Part shown: piece after piece, positions 33,727 to 45,805 of the stretch | Numbering within the stretch: position 1 is the stretch's first letter | Layout: each line of letters starts with the position of its first letter | Assembly (NCBI RefSeq): GCF_003096195.1 | Contig: NZ_CP023004.1 | Coordinates: 287,299 to 351,298 of the forward strand | Length of the DNA: 64,000 nucleotides | Direction of reading: 5' to 3' | Origin: Ereboglobus luteus | GTDB taxonomy: Bacteria; Verrucomicrobiota; Verrucomicrobiia; Opitutales; Opitutaceae | Program-made: the position numbers and the translations under genes | Notes under the pieces: generated by a model | What the model was told of the DNA's origin: nothing | Seen by the model: the letters and a program-made list of their open reading frames with translations, nothing else | The model's database searches: none

Positions 33727-33789
33727 GGCAGGGCGAACCGTCCCGGTGAGCAGTAACATTCCAAGCGCACCGGGACGGTTCACCCTGCC
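33727..33789. repeat. dispersed palindromic element, copy 3
   Basis: The arms 33727-33748 and 33768-33789 are complementary except for one or two positions, with the core GGCAGGGCGAACCGTCCCGGTG. It follows dnaE by 30 bp and could help end transcription. The rest of the 315-base gap to the GH172 gene holds nothing identifiable. Confidence 0.82.
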
Positions 33790-34011
33790 AAAAGACATTT
33801 CCTCACGACAGTTTAAGCCGAAACAGCTCCAGATCAAACGACGCCCTTGCGGCGAGTCGCATGGTTCGTTCCTCAAGCACACCTGCTATTTTTTCAATTT
33901 TCCCCAAGCTCTTTTCAGAAATCCTCACTTGAGCACGAACGTCAATGAGGACAGCCTACCAGTGCTGCGAAACAGGCGCGAATGGTTCGCGCGCGTTTCT
34001 TCTTTCCCATC

Positions 34012-36099
34012 ATGAAACCCAAAACACTTCTGCTCGCCACCCTCCTTTTCGCCATTTTTGCGGGCGCGGCAAACGCCGGCACCATCACCATCAAGTCGCT
34101 GCTCGATGAAATGACCGACCGCGACGAACGCGCGCGCTTCCCCGATCCCGCCTTCACCTGCGCGCAATTCAGCAGCTACGATCGCGCCTCAGTCGCGCCG
34201 GACAAACCCGGCTGGTTCGCCAACTCCGACCGTTCCATGTTTCTCCGCGTCGAGCGCAACAACGGCCGGCGCGAGTTCGTCATGCTCGACGCCAAGGGGC
34301 CCGGCGCCATCGTCCGTTTTTGGATGACGTTTGCGGGCAAGGATTGCGGACGCGGCACCATGCGCATCTATATCGACGGCGCCGGCACGCCCGCCGTCGA
34401 GGGCACGGCGTTCGACATCCTCAGCGGCAGCATCATCGCCGGCCCGCCGCTCGCCGCGTCCGTCTCCGAGGAGACGCCCTACGAGCGGCGCGGGCACAAT
34501 CTCTACTTCCCCATTCCCTACGCGAAGCATTGCAAAATCACCTACGAAAGCGGGAACCTGCGCGAGGACGACCCCGGCGCGAAAAAAGGCGACACCGAGC
34601 GCGTTTATTACAACATAAACTATCGCTCGTATCCCGCCGGCACGCCCGTCGAATCCTTCTCAAAATCCGTCGCGCAACGCCACGCCGCCGCCATCTCCAG
34701 CGCGCAGGAGAAACTCGCCTCCGGAGCCGCCGGGCTCGCCCCCGCCGGCAATTTCACCGGCCTCGTCGCCGATCTCGCGCCCGGCGCGAGCCACGCCGTC
34801 ACCCTGCGCGGCCCCGCCGCCGTCGCCAGCATCGCGTTGCGGCTGCGCGCGCAAAACCAGGAGCAGGCGCTCCGCTCCACCATGCTCGAAATCACGTTCG
34901 ACGGCGAACAAACCGTCCGCGTGCCCGTCGGCGACTTCTTCGGCATCGGTTACAAGCAGCTTCGAACAAACACGTATAACACCACGACTGACGAATCCGG
35001 CCTCATGCGCGCCGCGTGGGTCATGCCGTTTGAGAAAAACTGCGTCGTCACGCTGCGCAATCTCGGCGCGCAGACCGTCCGTGTAACCGACGCCGCCGTC
35101 GCCACCAAGCCGTGGAAATGGGATGCGCGCTCCATGCACTTCGGCGCGGGCTGGCGCCAATACACCAAGGTCCTCGCCGGCCCCCATGACAAAGCCGTCG
35201 ACCTCAACTACGCCGAACTTCGCGGCAAGGGCGTTTATGTCGGCGACAATCTCGCCATCTTCAACACCACCTACCGTTGGTGGGGCGAGGGCGACGAAAA
35301 GGTCTATGTTGACGGCGAAAAGTTCCCCTCGCACATCGGCACCGGCACCGAGGATTATTACGGCTACGCATGGTGCCGCCCCGAGGTTTTCACCGGGCAT
35401 CCGTTCATCGCGCAGCCCTTGGGCGAAGGCAGTTTCGCCCCAAAACTTTCCGTCAACACCCGGTATCGCGGCCTAGACGCCATCCCCTTCGGCAAATCGC
35501 TCCGCTTCGACATGGAACTGTGGCACTGGTCGCCCACGCGGGTGAACTACGCGCCCGCCGCCTTCTGGTATATGCTCCCCGGCGGACGCAGCCTCGCGCC
35601 CGACAACACCGCCGACGCCCGCGAACCCGTCGCGCTCGACCGCGGCGATATCATTCCAACCGATCTCCGGCAGGACAAGGACGGCGCGCTCTTCATCGAG
35701 GGCGAGGATTTGCTCGTTGAAAAAACCACCTCCGGAAAAGCCGCCGCGCAATCAATCAAGCGCCCCATGCCGTGGAGCGGCGGCGCGCAACTCTGGTGGC
35801 GTGACCTCAAGCCCGAAGCCCGCGCCACCTTTGCCTTTTATTCCGACGTCTCCGGCCGCTTCGACATGACCGCATTCCTGACCACCGCGAACGACTACGG
35901 CACATTTGTTGTCCGGTTGAACGGAAAAATCGTTTTCAAAAATCTCAACCTCAACACGCCCGAGCTCTACACCACCACCGCGCAAGCCGGCGTCGAACTC
36001 GTCAAGGGCAAGAACACCCTCGACGTCGAACTCGTCGCGCCGTCCAAGCATCCCGGCGGCAAAACTCACTTCGGCCTCGACAGGCTGCGGTTCAAGTGA
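34012..36099 (+). CDS. secreted DUF2961 / GH172-family glycoside hydrolase-like protein
   Basis: About 695 residues from MKPKTLLLATLLF; a start 10 codons upstream would mask the signal peptide (1-22, AANA). It shows the DUF2961 landmarks: IVRFWMTFAG, IYIDG, FPIPYAKHCKITYE, YYNINYRSYP, then GTGTEDYYGYAWC with the acidic pair typical of the active region. A C-terminal beta module (about 610-695, FVVRLNGKIVF) resembles a carbohydrate-binding fold. Characterised GH172 enzymes act on fructofuranosides and arabinan-type glycans; the substrate here is unknown. It is probably periplasmic or secreted. Confidence 0.83.
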   Translation: MKPKTLLLATLLFAIFAGAANAGTITIKSLLDEMTDRDERARFPDPAFTCAQFSSYDRASVAPDKPGWFANSDRSMFLRVERNNGRREFVMLDAKGPGAIVRFWMTFAGKDCGRGTMRIYIDGAGTPAVEGTAFDILSGSIIAGPPLAASVSEETPYERRGHNLYFPIPYAKHCKITYESGNLREDDPGAKKGDTERVYYNINYRSYPAGTPVESFSKSVAQRHAAAISSAQEKLASGAAGLAPAGNFTGLVADLAPGASHAVTLRGPAAVASIALRLRAQNQEQALRSTMLEITFDGEQTVRVPVGDFFGIGYKQLRTNTYNTTTDESGLMRAAWVMPFEKNCVVTLRNLGAQTVRVTDAAVATKPWKWDARSMHFGAGWRQYTKVLAGPHDKAVDLNYAELRGKGVYVGDNLAIFNTTYRWWGEGDEKVYVDGEKFPSHIGTGTEDYYGYAWCRPEVFTGHPFIAQPLGEGSFAPKLSVNTRYRGLDAIPFGKSLRFDMELWHWSPTRVNYAPAAFWYMLPGGRSLAPDNTADAREPVALDRGDIIPTDLRQDKDGALFIEGEDLLVEKTTSGKAAAQSIKRPMPWSGGAQLWWRDLKPEARATFAFYSDVSGRFDMTAFLTTANDYGTFVVRLNGKIVFKNLNLNTPELYTTTAQAGVELVKGKNTLDVELVAPSKHPGGKTHFGLDRLRFK

Positions 36100-36210
36100 A
36101 CGGGGCTGCGGTTTCGGCGGTTCGCGCGATCGAAACAATCCGACAACCGCCCCGCCCAAAACGATCCTGCGATTTCCAAAACCGCACCCGGCCCGGTCAA
36201 TCAAGCCGGC

Positions 36211-37179
36211 CTATCGCATCGGCCCTAGCATCCAGAGTTGATACTGGATTTTTTCTATTTCGTCGAAGAGGCCGAGTTCGGCGGCGGCGCGCATGCGCAG
36301 GCGCAGCACGAGTTCCGACTCGGCCCAGTCGGCCGGCAGGCGCGATAACGCGAGCCAGCCGTCGCCCATGCGCGCCGGTTTGCTCCAAAGCGCGTCAATC
36401 GCCTCCATGACAAGATCGGCGGGCGCGAGCGGAAGCGAGGCGTCGGTCGCACCGGGCGAGACGAGGAAACGCATCGCGCCGACCTGTGTCTCGCTGCCGG
36501 CTTCCCTGACGATGACGTTGTAGATGCGATCCGCGCGCAGCACGCGATCCTGCGTGGTTTCGAGCTGGTCGATGCGCAAGGGCGGGAGCACATTGATCGC
36601 GACACGGGGTGGAGCGACGGGATCGGCGGGATCAACAACCGCCACGTCATAACGCACGCCGGGGCGCGGCTCCCACGTGATGGTCGGGTTGGTAAAACGC
36701 GTCACACCGAAAGGCGAGGTCACCAGCACGCGCCCCGTGCTTTCGCGCGGACCGCCGTAACGCGCCGTGATGAGGATTTCCTTTGGCGAAACCAGAAAAT
36801 CGACCGCGTCCTTCTTGGGCTCCCGCGCGGGTTCGGGGCGGAGGGTTTCGGGACCCTTGATTTTTTTTGAGGAGGCGTCCTCGGGGTGCACGACGATGAT
36901 GTTTGCACGCGCGGGCACATCGATGGCCGAGCCGGAGGGAACGGCGAGGGTGGTTTCAAACGGAATATTTTTTCCATCAACGCGAACCGTGGTCGCGCCG
37001 CCGGTGGAAACGAGATAGGCGGCGGGCATCACGAGCTCGGGCTCCTTGTTCCATGCGCGCATGAAAAACGAAACCGCCACGCCGGCAAAAACGACGGCGA
37101 CCACAAAACCCGCCGCCGCAAGCCGTATGATCCGTCGCCTGCGCCGTTCCTCGGGGGTAAGTCGGAAAAGTTCGTCCAT
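36211..37179 (-). CDS. FecR-like single-pass membrane protein
   Basis: About 322 residues from MDELFRLTPEERRRRR; the upstream in-frame extension is unlikely. A strongly basic cytoplasmic N-terminus is followed by one TM helix (about 17-40). The periplasmic part starts with a FecR-like stretch (VSTGGATTVRVDGK...VPSGSAIDVPARANIIVVHPED) and continues with a beta-rich domain (VTSPFGVTRFTNPTITWEP). The C-terminal helical region reads WAESELVLRLRMRAAAELGLFDEIEK. The role is unknown. No sigma factor or TonB receptor is adjacent, so a classical FecR circuit is not supported. Confidence 0.55.
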   Translation of the reverse strand: MDELFRLTPEERRRRRIIRLAAAGFVVAVVFAGVAVSFFMRAWNKEPELVMPAAYLVSTGGATTVRVDGKNIPFETTLAVPSGSAIDVPARANIIVVHPEDASSKKIKGPETLRPEPAREPKKDAVDFLVSPKEILITARYGGPRESTGRVLVTSPFGVTRFTNPTITWEPRPGVRYDVAVVDPADPVAPPRVAINVLPPLRIDQLETTQDRVLRADRIYNVIVREAGSETQVGAMRFLVSPGATDASLPLAPADLVMEAIDALWSKPARMGDGWLALSRLPADWAESELVLRLRMRAAAELGLFDEIEKIQYQLWMLGPMR

Positions 37180-37272
37180 GATGCGCGCAACATGAAGGGG
37201 AAATAAGGCGGAAAGGGAAAGCAAAACACGCCTCGCTTTTTTCCGAACGTTTTTCAATCCTTCGCGGATATT

Positions 37273-37755
37273 ATGAGCACGGAACAAACCGAATCACTTG
37301 TGGACATCGTGGCCAATGCCGCCGCGACGGCGGCGGAACGCCCCTCGTGGGACGAATATTTCATGGCAACGGCGTTGTTGATCTCGACGCGCTCGCCGTG
37401 CGAGCGCCTGCATGTCGGCTGCGTGATCGTGAGTGGCGGCGCGCGCAAAAATCGCATCGTGGCAGCCGGCTACAACGGCTACCTGCCCGGCGTGCCGCAC
37501 ATCTCCCGGGTGCGCGACGGGCACGAGCAGTCAACCGTGCACGCAGAGCAAAACGCGGTGGCCGACGCCGCGCGCCGCGGCAGCTCGGTGGAAGGCTGCA
37601 TCGCCTACGTCACACATTATCCGTGCATCAACTGCGCAAAAATCCTGTCCGCCGCCGGCATCGCCGAAGTGCGCTACCGCGACGATTACAACAACGACCC
37701 GATTGTCGCCCCCATGCTCGGCGACGCCGGCGTGCGCATCGTAAAGTTGGGTTAA
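37273..37755 (+). CDS. dCMP/cytidine deaminase-family protein
   Basis: A 160-residue zinc-dependent deaminase of the ComEB/dCMP deaminase family. The catalytic HAE (TVHAEQNAV) and PCINC zinc ligands are present, with the substrate-side stretch AAGYNGYLPGVPH. It likely deaminates dCMP to dUMP to feed thymidylate synthesis. It is transcribed divergently from the FecR-like gene (about 93 bp between starts). Confidence 0.85.
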   Translation: MSTEQTESLVDIVANAAATAAERPSWDEYFMATALLISTRSPCERLHVGCVIVSGGARKNRIVAAGYNGYLPGVPHISRVRDGHEQSTVHAEQNAVADAARRGSSVEGCIAYVTHYPCINCAKILSAAGIAEVRYRDDYNNDPIVAPMLGDAGVRIVKLG

Positions 37756-37910
37756 GCCCTGGCGGACAATGCCAACTCCATCGCAAAATAGCGCGCCAGT
37801 CGGGCAAATGACAGCCGGCAGCGCGGCGCGCAAAGGGCAAATACGACGGGTTTCGCAGCCGTCGCGCCCGTCGAAAATTTCGCGATTTGAATTTTTCCCA
37901 ACTTCCGTGG

Positions 37911-37938
37911 TTGACAGTCACCCGCCGTGCGCTACCAA
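37911..37938 (+). promoter_or_regulatory. candidate promoter of rplM-rpsI
   Basis: A perfect TTGACA (37911-37916) is followed after 16 bases by TACCAA (37933-37938), 18 bp before the rplM start. The short distance leaves little leader. Confidence 0.5.
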
Positions 37939-37956
37939 TCAACCCCTTTTCCTTTC

Positions 37957-38388
37957 ATGAAAACGTTCCTCGCCAAGAAAGAGACAGTGCAGCCCAAGTG
38001 GTATCTCATCGATGCCGACGGGCTCGTGCTCGGCCGTCTCGCAGTTAAAGTCGCCAATATTATTCGCGGCCGTCACAAGGCCACCTACACTCCGCATGTT
38101 GATACCGGCGATTACGTTGTGGTTATCAATGCCGAGAAAGTTGCGCTCACCGGCAAAAAGGACGAGCAAAACGAATACATGTTCTTCTCCGGCTACGTCG
38201 GCGGCGAAAGCTACCGCTCCCTCGCCCAGATGCGCGAGCAGAAGCCCGAGTTCATCATCACACACGCCGTCAAGGGCATGCTCCCGAAAAACCGCCTCGC
38301 GGCCCAGATGCTCAAGAAACTGCGCGTCTTCAAAGGTCCGAAGCACACGCACGAGGCGCAAAACCCCGTCACGATCACTCTCAAATAA
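37957..38388 (+). CDS. rplM: 50S ribosomal protein L13
   Basis: 143 residues from MKTFLAKKETVQPKWYLID. The L13 landmarks are GRLAVKVANIIRGRHK, VVVINAEKVALTGKK, AVKGMLPKNRLA and LRVFKGPKHTHEAQNP. It is an early-assembling large-subunit protein. It is co-transcribed with rpsI, 7 bp downstream, the universal bacterial pairing. Confidence 0.96.
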   Translation: MKTFLAKKETVQPKWYLIDADGLVLGRLAVKVANIIRGRHKATYTPHVDTGDYVVVINAEKVALTGKKDEQNEYMFFSGYVGGESYRSLAQMREQKPEFIITHAVKGMLPKNRLAAQMLKKLRVFKGPKHTHEAQNPVTITLK

Positions 38389-38395
38389 TTAGCCC

Positions 38396-38791
38396 ATGAG
38401 CGAAAAAGTCATTCACCTCGGCACTGGCCGTCGCAAAACCTCGGTCGCCCGCGTCCGCCTCTCCGAAGGCACGGGCAAGTTCGTCGTCAACGAACTCGAA
38501 TACGACAAGTATTTCCCGCACGAAACCTTCTCCAAGGCCGCCTGCGCCCCCTTGCTCGTCGCCGAGATGCGCGACAAGGTTGACGTGACCGTCCTCGTTG
38601 ACGGCGGCGGTGTTTCCGGCCAGGCCGGAGCCGTTGCGCACGGCATCGCCCGCGCCCTCCAGAAGCTCAATCCCGAGCTTCGTCCCGCGCTCAAGAAGGC
38701 CGGCCACATCCGCCGCGACCCGCGCGAGAAAGAGCGTAAGAAAGCCGGCCAGCCCGGCGCCCGCAAGCGCTACCAGTTCTCGAAGCGCTAA
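38396..38791 (+). CDS. rpsI: 30S ribosomal protein S9
   Basis: 131 residues: GTGRRKTSVARVRLSEGTGK, the GGGVSGQAGAVAHGIARAL core, and the basic C-terminal tail ending KRYQFSKR that reaches the P-site tRNA. The length fits the family. It is followed by a terminator. Confidence 0.96.
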   Translation: MSEKVIHLGTGRRKTSVARVRLSEGTGKFVVNELEYDKYFPHETFSKAACAPLLVAEMRDKVDVTVLVDGGGVSGQAGAVAHGIARALQKLNPELRPALKKAGHIRRDPREKERKKAGQPGARKRYQFSKR

Positions 38792-38828
38792 AGACCGCGC
38801 CAGTTTCTCTTCCAATTTGGAAACCGAA

Positions 38829-38856
38829 ACGCCCTCGAAGCCGAGGGCGTTTTTTT
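38829..38856 (+). terminator. intrinsic terminator of rplM-rpsI
   Basis: A perfect 9-bp stem ACGCCCTCG / CGAGGGCGT with a 4-base loop and six to seven Ts, 37 bp after rpsI. Confidence 0.93.
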
Positions 38857-38896
38857 GTGCATTTAAATGTCACTCATGTCGCAAAGCAAAAATCTG

Positions 38897-39490
38897 TTAA
38901 TCAAGTTTAAATCCGTTAATTTCTGCCGCCAAAATAATTAATGCTATGGCAAGCGGAAACGGCGTGGCCGTGCATATAAGTGCAAAGCTACAAAGAGCAC
39001 GAGGACGTTCTGCAGTAATTGCATATAAACCGGACATCCCACCAATCAAAAAGGCTGATAGCGACCAGATTAAAACAAAAGCAAACCATCCCATCGGGCG
39101 GATTACCGCACCTGTCGCTATGGAAAAAAATGGGAATGCTGTCACTAGAACCACTGCGTTCGCCAAAAGCCCAACAGCCATCGTGGAAGCCATGAACGGT
39201 CGTGTTGAAATCACAGGAAACCGGACCGAACTTCGTGCGTATATAACCACCAATCTGGCAATTCCCATAAATAACAAGAATGGGCCGACAAGCCATCCCA
39301 TCATCATTAAATTCTCTATTTGGCGTAACATAGGTGTAACCACGGCAAAAATCCCGTCAGTTCTATATTCACCCTGCGAGTCATAGAGCCAAACATCCAG
39401 CATTGTCGGCCAAATCATATGAGTCAGCCATAAGCACCCGATAAATGCTACGCTCCACGCGAATACTTTGCCGGCAAGTAGTTTGCTCAT
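38897..39490 (-). CDS. hypothetical multi-pass membrane protein
   Basis: About 197 residues from MSKLLAGKVFAW, chosen for a purine-rich GGTTTGGGG stretch a few bases upstream. There are about five hydrophobic helices (for example VAFIGCLWLTHMIW, LMMMGWLVGPFLLFMGIARLVVIY and AVGLLANAVVLVTAFPFF) and a very short C-terminus. No family is recognised. It is markedly more AT-rich than the ribosomal and gyrase genes around it, suggesting acquisition. It faces rpsI convergently. Confidence 0.6.
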   Translation of the reverse strand: MSKLLAGKVFAWSVAFIGCLWLTHMIWPTMLDVWLYDSQGEYRTDGIFAVVTPMLRQIENLMMMGWLVGPFLLFMGIARLVVIYARSSVRFPVISTRPFMASTMAVGLLANAVVLVTAFPFFSIATGAVIRPMGWFAFVLIWSLSAFLIGGMSGLYAITAERPRALCSFALICTATPFPLAIALIILAAEINGFKLD

Positions 39491-39868
39491 ATTGCCCCAA
39501 ACCGTTGATTGGATTTCACATTTATAAAAGAAGTTTTTCACAAGATACGATTTTGCAACCTCGCATCATCTGGAGTATTACTTCGAATGACACGATTCAC
39601 CTGCCCGTGAGACGAGGCAACGCCTCGCCATTTGGGATTTCGGGATTTTGTCGGTTGGTTTTTTTGAAATTGTCAGGCTTCTCGCTTCGCGCGGAAGGGA
39701 TTTTGAGATTTGAAATTTAACCACGCCGCCGCCCTCAAAATCACGCCGCGTTCCGTCACGAAAAATAATCCCATTTTCCCCTAAAAACCCATTGCGTCCG
39801 ACCCTGAATTTCGATGCAATTTCCCTTTTATTTTTAACGCAATTACGCACCCGATTTTCCACGCAAAT
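39491..39868. other. gyrB upstream region
   Basis: About 378 bases between divergent genes. It contains a small GAGGC-based hairpin near 39615-39630 and AT-rich tracts before gyrB. I see no convincing ORF, promoter consensus or RNA. Confidence 0.35.
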
Positions 39869-42477
<2,609 letters not shown>

Positions 42478-42486
42478 TAAAAAAAA

Positions 42487-42591
42487 GGAGTCAGAATACG
42501 GAAGTCAGGAGACAGGAGAAAACCTCCGGCAACCCTCAAGCCTTCCGTATTCCGACTCCTGACTCCCGTATTCCGACTCCCGACTCCTTTT
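42487..42591. repeat. inverted repeat between gyrB and gyrA
   Basis: GGAGTC-GAATACGGAAG at 42487-42504 is matched by complementary copies at 42542-42559 and again, in part, at 42567-42591. The second right-hand copy ends in TTTT. It forms a long hairpin with alternative pairings in the gyrB-gyrA gap. Confidence 0.75.
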
Positions 42592-42596
42592 CATAA

Positions 42597-45091
42597 ATGC
42601 AAACACCGCCCGACAAACTCTCCACGGCCAACATCACCGACATCATGCAGACGGCATACATCGATTATTCGATGTCGGTCATCATCTCCCGCGCGCTGCC
42701 CGACGCCCGCGACGGCCTCAAACCCGTGCAACGCCGCATCCTCTACGCGATGTATCGCCTCGGCCTCCTGCGCAACCGCCCCTTCACCAAATGCGCCAAA
42801 GTCGTCGGCGAAGTCCTCGGCAACTACCACCCCCACGGCGACTCCTCCGTCTACGACGCCCTCGTGCGCCTCGCCCAAACCTGGGTCATGCGCTACCCGC
42901 TCATCAACCCGCAAGGCAACTTCGGCTCGGTCGATGGCGACGAAGCCGCCGCCTACCGCTACACCGAGTCCCGCCTCGAGCACACCGCCGAAACCCTCCT
43001 CGCCGACCTCGACGAGGACACCGTCGACTTCAACCCCAACTTCGACGAAAAAACCACCGAGCCCTCCGTCCTCCCCGCCGGCCTCCCCACCCTCCTCCTG
43101 AACGGCTCCACCGGCATCGCCGTGGGCATGACCACCAACATCCCCCGCACAACCTCCACGAAGTCGCCGCCGCCGCCGCGCTCCTCCTCGACAACCCCTC
43201 CACCACCGTTGACGAACTCTGCGACATCATCCAAGGCCCCGACTTCCCCACCGGCGGCGTCATCGCCGGCCGCGAAGGCATCCTCTCCTACCTCAAAACC
43301 GGCCGCGGCATCATCCGCGTCCGCGGCAAGGCCCACACCGAGGACAACAAAACCGGCGAGCAAATCGTCATCACCGAAATCCCCTACAACGTAAACCGCG
43401 CCAGCCTCGTCACCCGCATCGCCGAACTCGTCACCGAAAAGGAAATCGAAGGCATCCGCGACGTTCGCGACGAATCCGACGCCAACACCCGCATCGTCAT
43501 CGAACTCAAGCGCGGCGAACAAGCCTCGCCCATCATCAACCAACTCTTCAAGAAAACCGCCCTCGAGTCCTCCTTCGGCGCCATCCTCCTCGCCCTCGAC
43601 AAAAAGCGCCCCAAGCAAATGAACATCAAGGAACTCCTTGAATGCTTCATCGACCACCGCCGCGAAGTCGTCACCCGCCGCACCCAGTTCCGCCTCAACC
43701 AAGCCGAGGCCCGCGCCCACATCCTCGAAGGCTACAAAATCGCCCTCGACAACCTCGACGACTTTGTCCGCATCATCCGCGCCTCCGCCTCGCGCGCCGA
43801 GGCCAAGGAAAAACTGATGGCCAAATACCCGCTCACCGAGCGCCAGACCGACGCCATCCTCGAACTGCGCCTCTACCAGCTCACCGGCCTCGAACGCGAC
43901 AAAATCGAAGCCGAATACCTCGAACTCCTCAAACTCATCGAGGAACTCCGCTCCATCCTCGAAAACGACTACAAGCTCCGCGAAGTCATCAAAACCGAGC
44001 TCCTCGCCCTCAAGGAAAAGTTTGGCGACGAACGCAAAACCGAAATCACCGGCGCGCTCGGCGAGTTCCGCATGGAGGACGTCATCCCCAACGAAGGCTG
44101 CGTCATCACCGTCTCGCACCTCGGCTTCATCAAGCGCACCCCCGTCGTCGAATACCGCTCGCAAAAACGCGGCGGCAAAGGCGTCATCGGCACCGAGACC
44201 TACGCGGACGACTTTGTCGAACGCCTCTTCACCGCCGAGACGCACGACTACATCCTCTTCATCACGACCACCGGCCAGTGCTACGCGAAGAAAGTTTACG
44301 AAATCCCCGAGGCCGCCCGCGCCGCGAAAGGCAAGTCCGTGCACTCGTTCCTCATGCTCAAGGAAGGCGAGAAAATCGCCGCCATGCTCTGCACGCCCGA
44401 CTTCGCCAACGAAAACGCCGCCAGCCGCTACCTCGTCATGGCGACCAAGCGCGGCACCATCAAGAAAACGACCCTCAGCGACTACGCCAACGCCACCCGT
44501 GAAAACGGCCTCATCGGCATCAACCTCGCCGAAGGCGACACCGTGATCGGCTGCGTGCTCACGACCGGCAAGGACGAGCTCATCCTCGTCTCGCACCAAG
44601 GCCTCGCCGTGCGCTTCCGCGAAAGCGACGCCGAGACCGGCGAAGTCCTCTTCCGCGCCACCGGCCGCGCCACCGCGGGCGTCACCGGCATGCGCTTCAA
44701 GCTCAAGAGCGACTACCTCGAAGTCATCGAAGTGGTTGACCACACCGCGAAGTTCCTTGTCGCGAGCGAAGCCGGCCTCGGCGTGCGCACCCGCTTTGAG
44801 GACTACCGCCTCATCAACCGCGGCGGCACGGGCGTGTGGGCGATCGACCTCCCTGAAAAGGTCAACCTCGCCGGCGCGTTAAGCGTCCACGACACCGACG
44901 AAGTCATGCTCCTGACGGCGAAAGGCCAAAGCATCCGCTGCCCGGTGGACACGATCCGCGAAACCAATCGCGGAGCGAAAGGAGTGAAACTCCTCACCCT
45001 CGCCGAAGGCGACACCCTCCTAAGCATCGCCAAGGTCGTCGAGTCCGAGGAAGAGCAGGAAGCCGCCAACGCGGGCGAAGCCGCCGAATAA
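42597..45091 (+). CDS. gyrA: DNA gyrase subunit A (apparent one-base frameshift)
   Basis: About 831 residues when one C is restored in the C5 run 43142-43146, giving [22 protein letters not shown]. The winged-helix/tower region has [30 protein letters not shown] and [15 protein letters not shown]. The active-site Tyr is in [11 protein letters not shown]. The long coiled coil is at about 340-500, and the C-terminal beta-pinwheel carries the GyrA box QKRGGKG. The Ala/Glu-rich end is natural. It cuts and rejoins DNA in the gyrase tetramer with GyrB. As for gyrB, an inactivating mutation is unlikely. Confidence 0.93.
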
Positions 45092-45300
45092 AAGGCGAGG
45101 CGATTTCGCCGTTCCAAGCGTCAGCGACATTCCGCCAACAGCCGCATCAACCATTCGCAGTTCATCATGACGCGCTCGTCGAGCACGTCATGGATGAATC
45201 AAGCGCCGTTGGCGGGGCGAACCATCTACCACTATGGTGTGTTCGCGCCATCATTGTTCAATGCGCTTGCGTTCCCTTCGACGGGCGCAAATATGCGTGC

Positions 45301-45747
45301 ATGCGCCACCCCATAAAAATCGGTTTAGAATTAACCATTTTTTCGCTCGCGCTCTTTGTATCTGGATGCGCATCAACGGCCATTAAACGCATATCTGCCG
45401 ATCAATTTGTCCATGCGTATAAATCGATAGACTCCCCAGCTTCAATGTTCAGCTATGCATACATAGGACAAAGCAACACCAATGCATACATAGAGTATTC
45501 GCGCGTAGCATTATTTAGCAACAAATGGAAAGTTCAAATCCTCTGCACTCCTGTTTCAGAACTCCCCCAAGATTTTCTACGTCAACTTGCAAATCACAAA
45601 TCTCGGGCAGTAACGACTCTGACACGTCCTCAAATGATTACTGCCAGCGATCGAAATGGACATCCTTCCGAAATGAAAATCCCCGGGGTCTTCAATCCTC
45701 AAAACACAACTTCGGATCAACCGTTGTCCGACTCCCAGTTGAAATAG
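45301..45747 (+). CDS. hypothetical lipoprotein
   Basis: 148 residues from MRHPIKIGLELTIF; an in-frame ATG 111 bases upstream lacks a signal peptide. The signal sequence ends in a lipobox (FVSGCAS), so it is probably lipid-anchored. The body has no recognisable domain (YAYIGQSNTNAYIEYSRVALF, LCTPVSELPQDFL). It is AT-rich compared with gyrA upstream, suggesting acquisition or weak constraint. The 200-base gap before it shows no other gene. Confidence 0.55.
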   Translation: MRHPIKIGLELTIFSLALFVSGCASTAIKRISADQFVHAYKSIDSPASMFSYAYIGQSNTNAYIEYSRVALFSNKWKVQILCTPVSELPQDFLRQLANHKSRAVTTLTRPQMITASDRNGHPSEMKIPGVFNPQNTTSDQPLSDSQLK

Positions 45748-45805
45748 ATATAAAACACACTTTCATTTTATTGCTCGATTCTTGGATTTATTGCTCTTGC
45801 AAACC

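Noticed and set aside
42959-44743. 594-aa open frame antisense to gyrA
   Set aside because: Acidic, Gly/Val-rich shadow of GC-biased codons in a conserved gene; no homology and no start signals.
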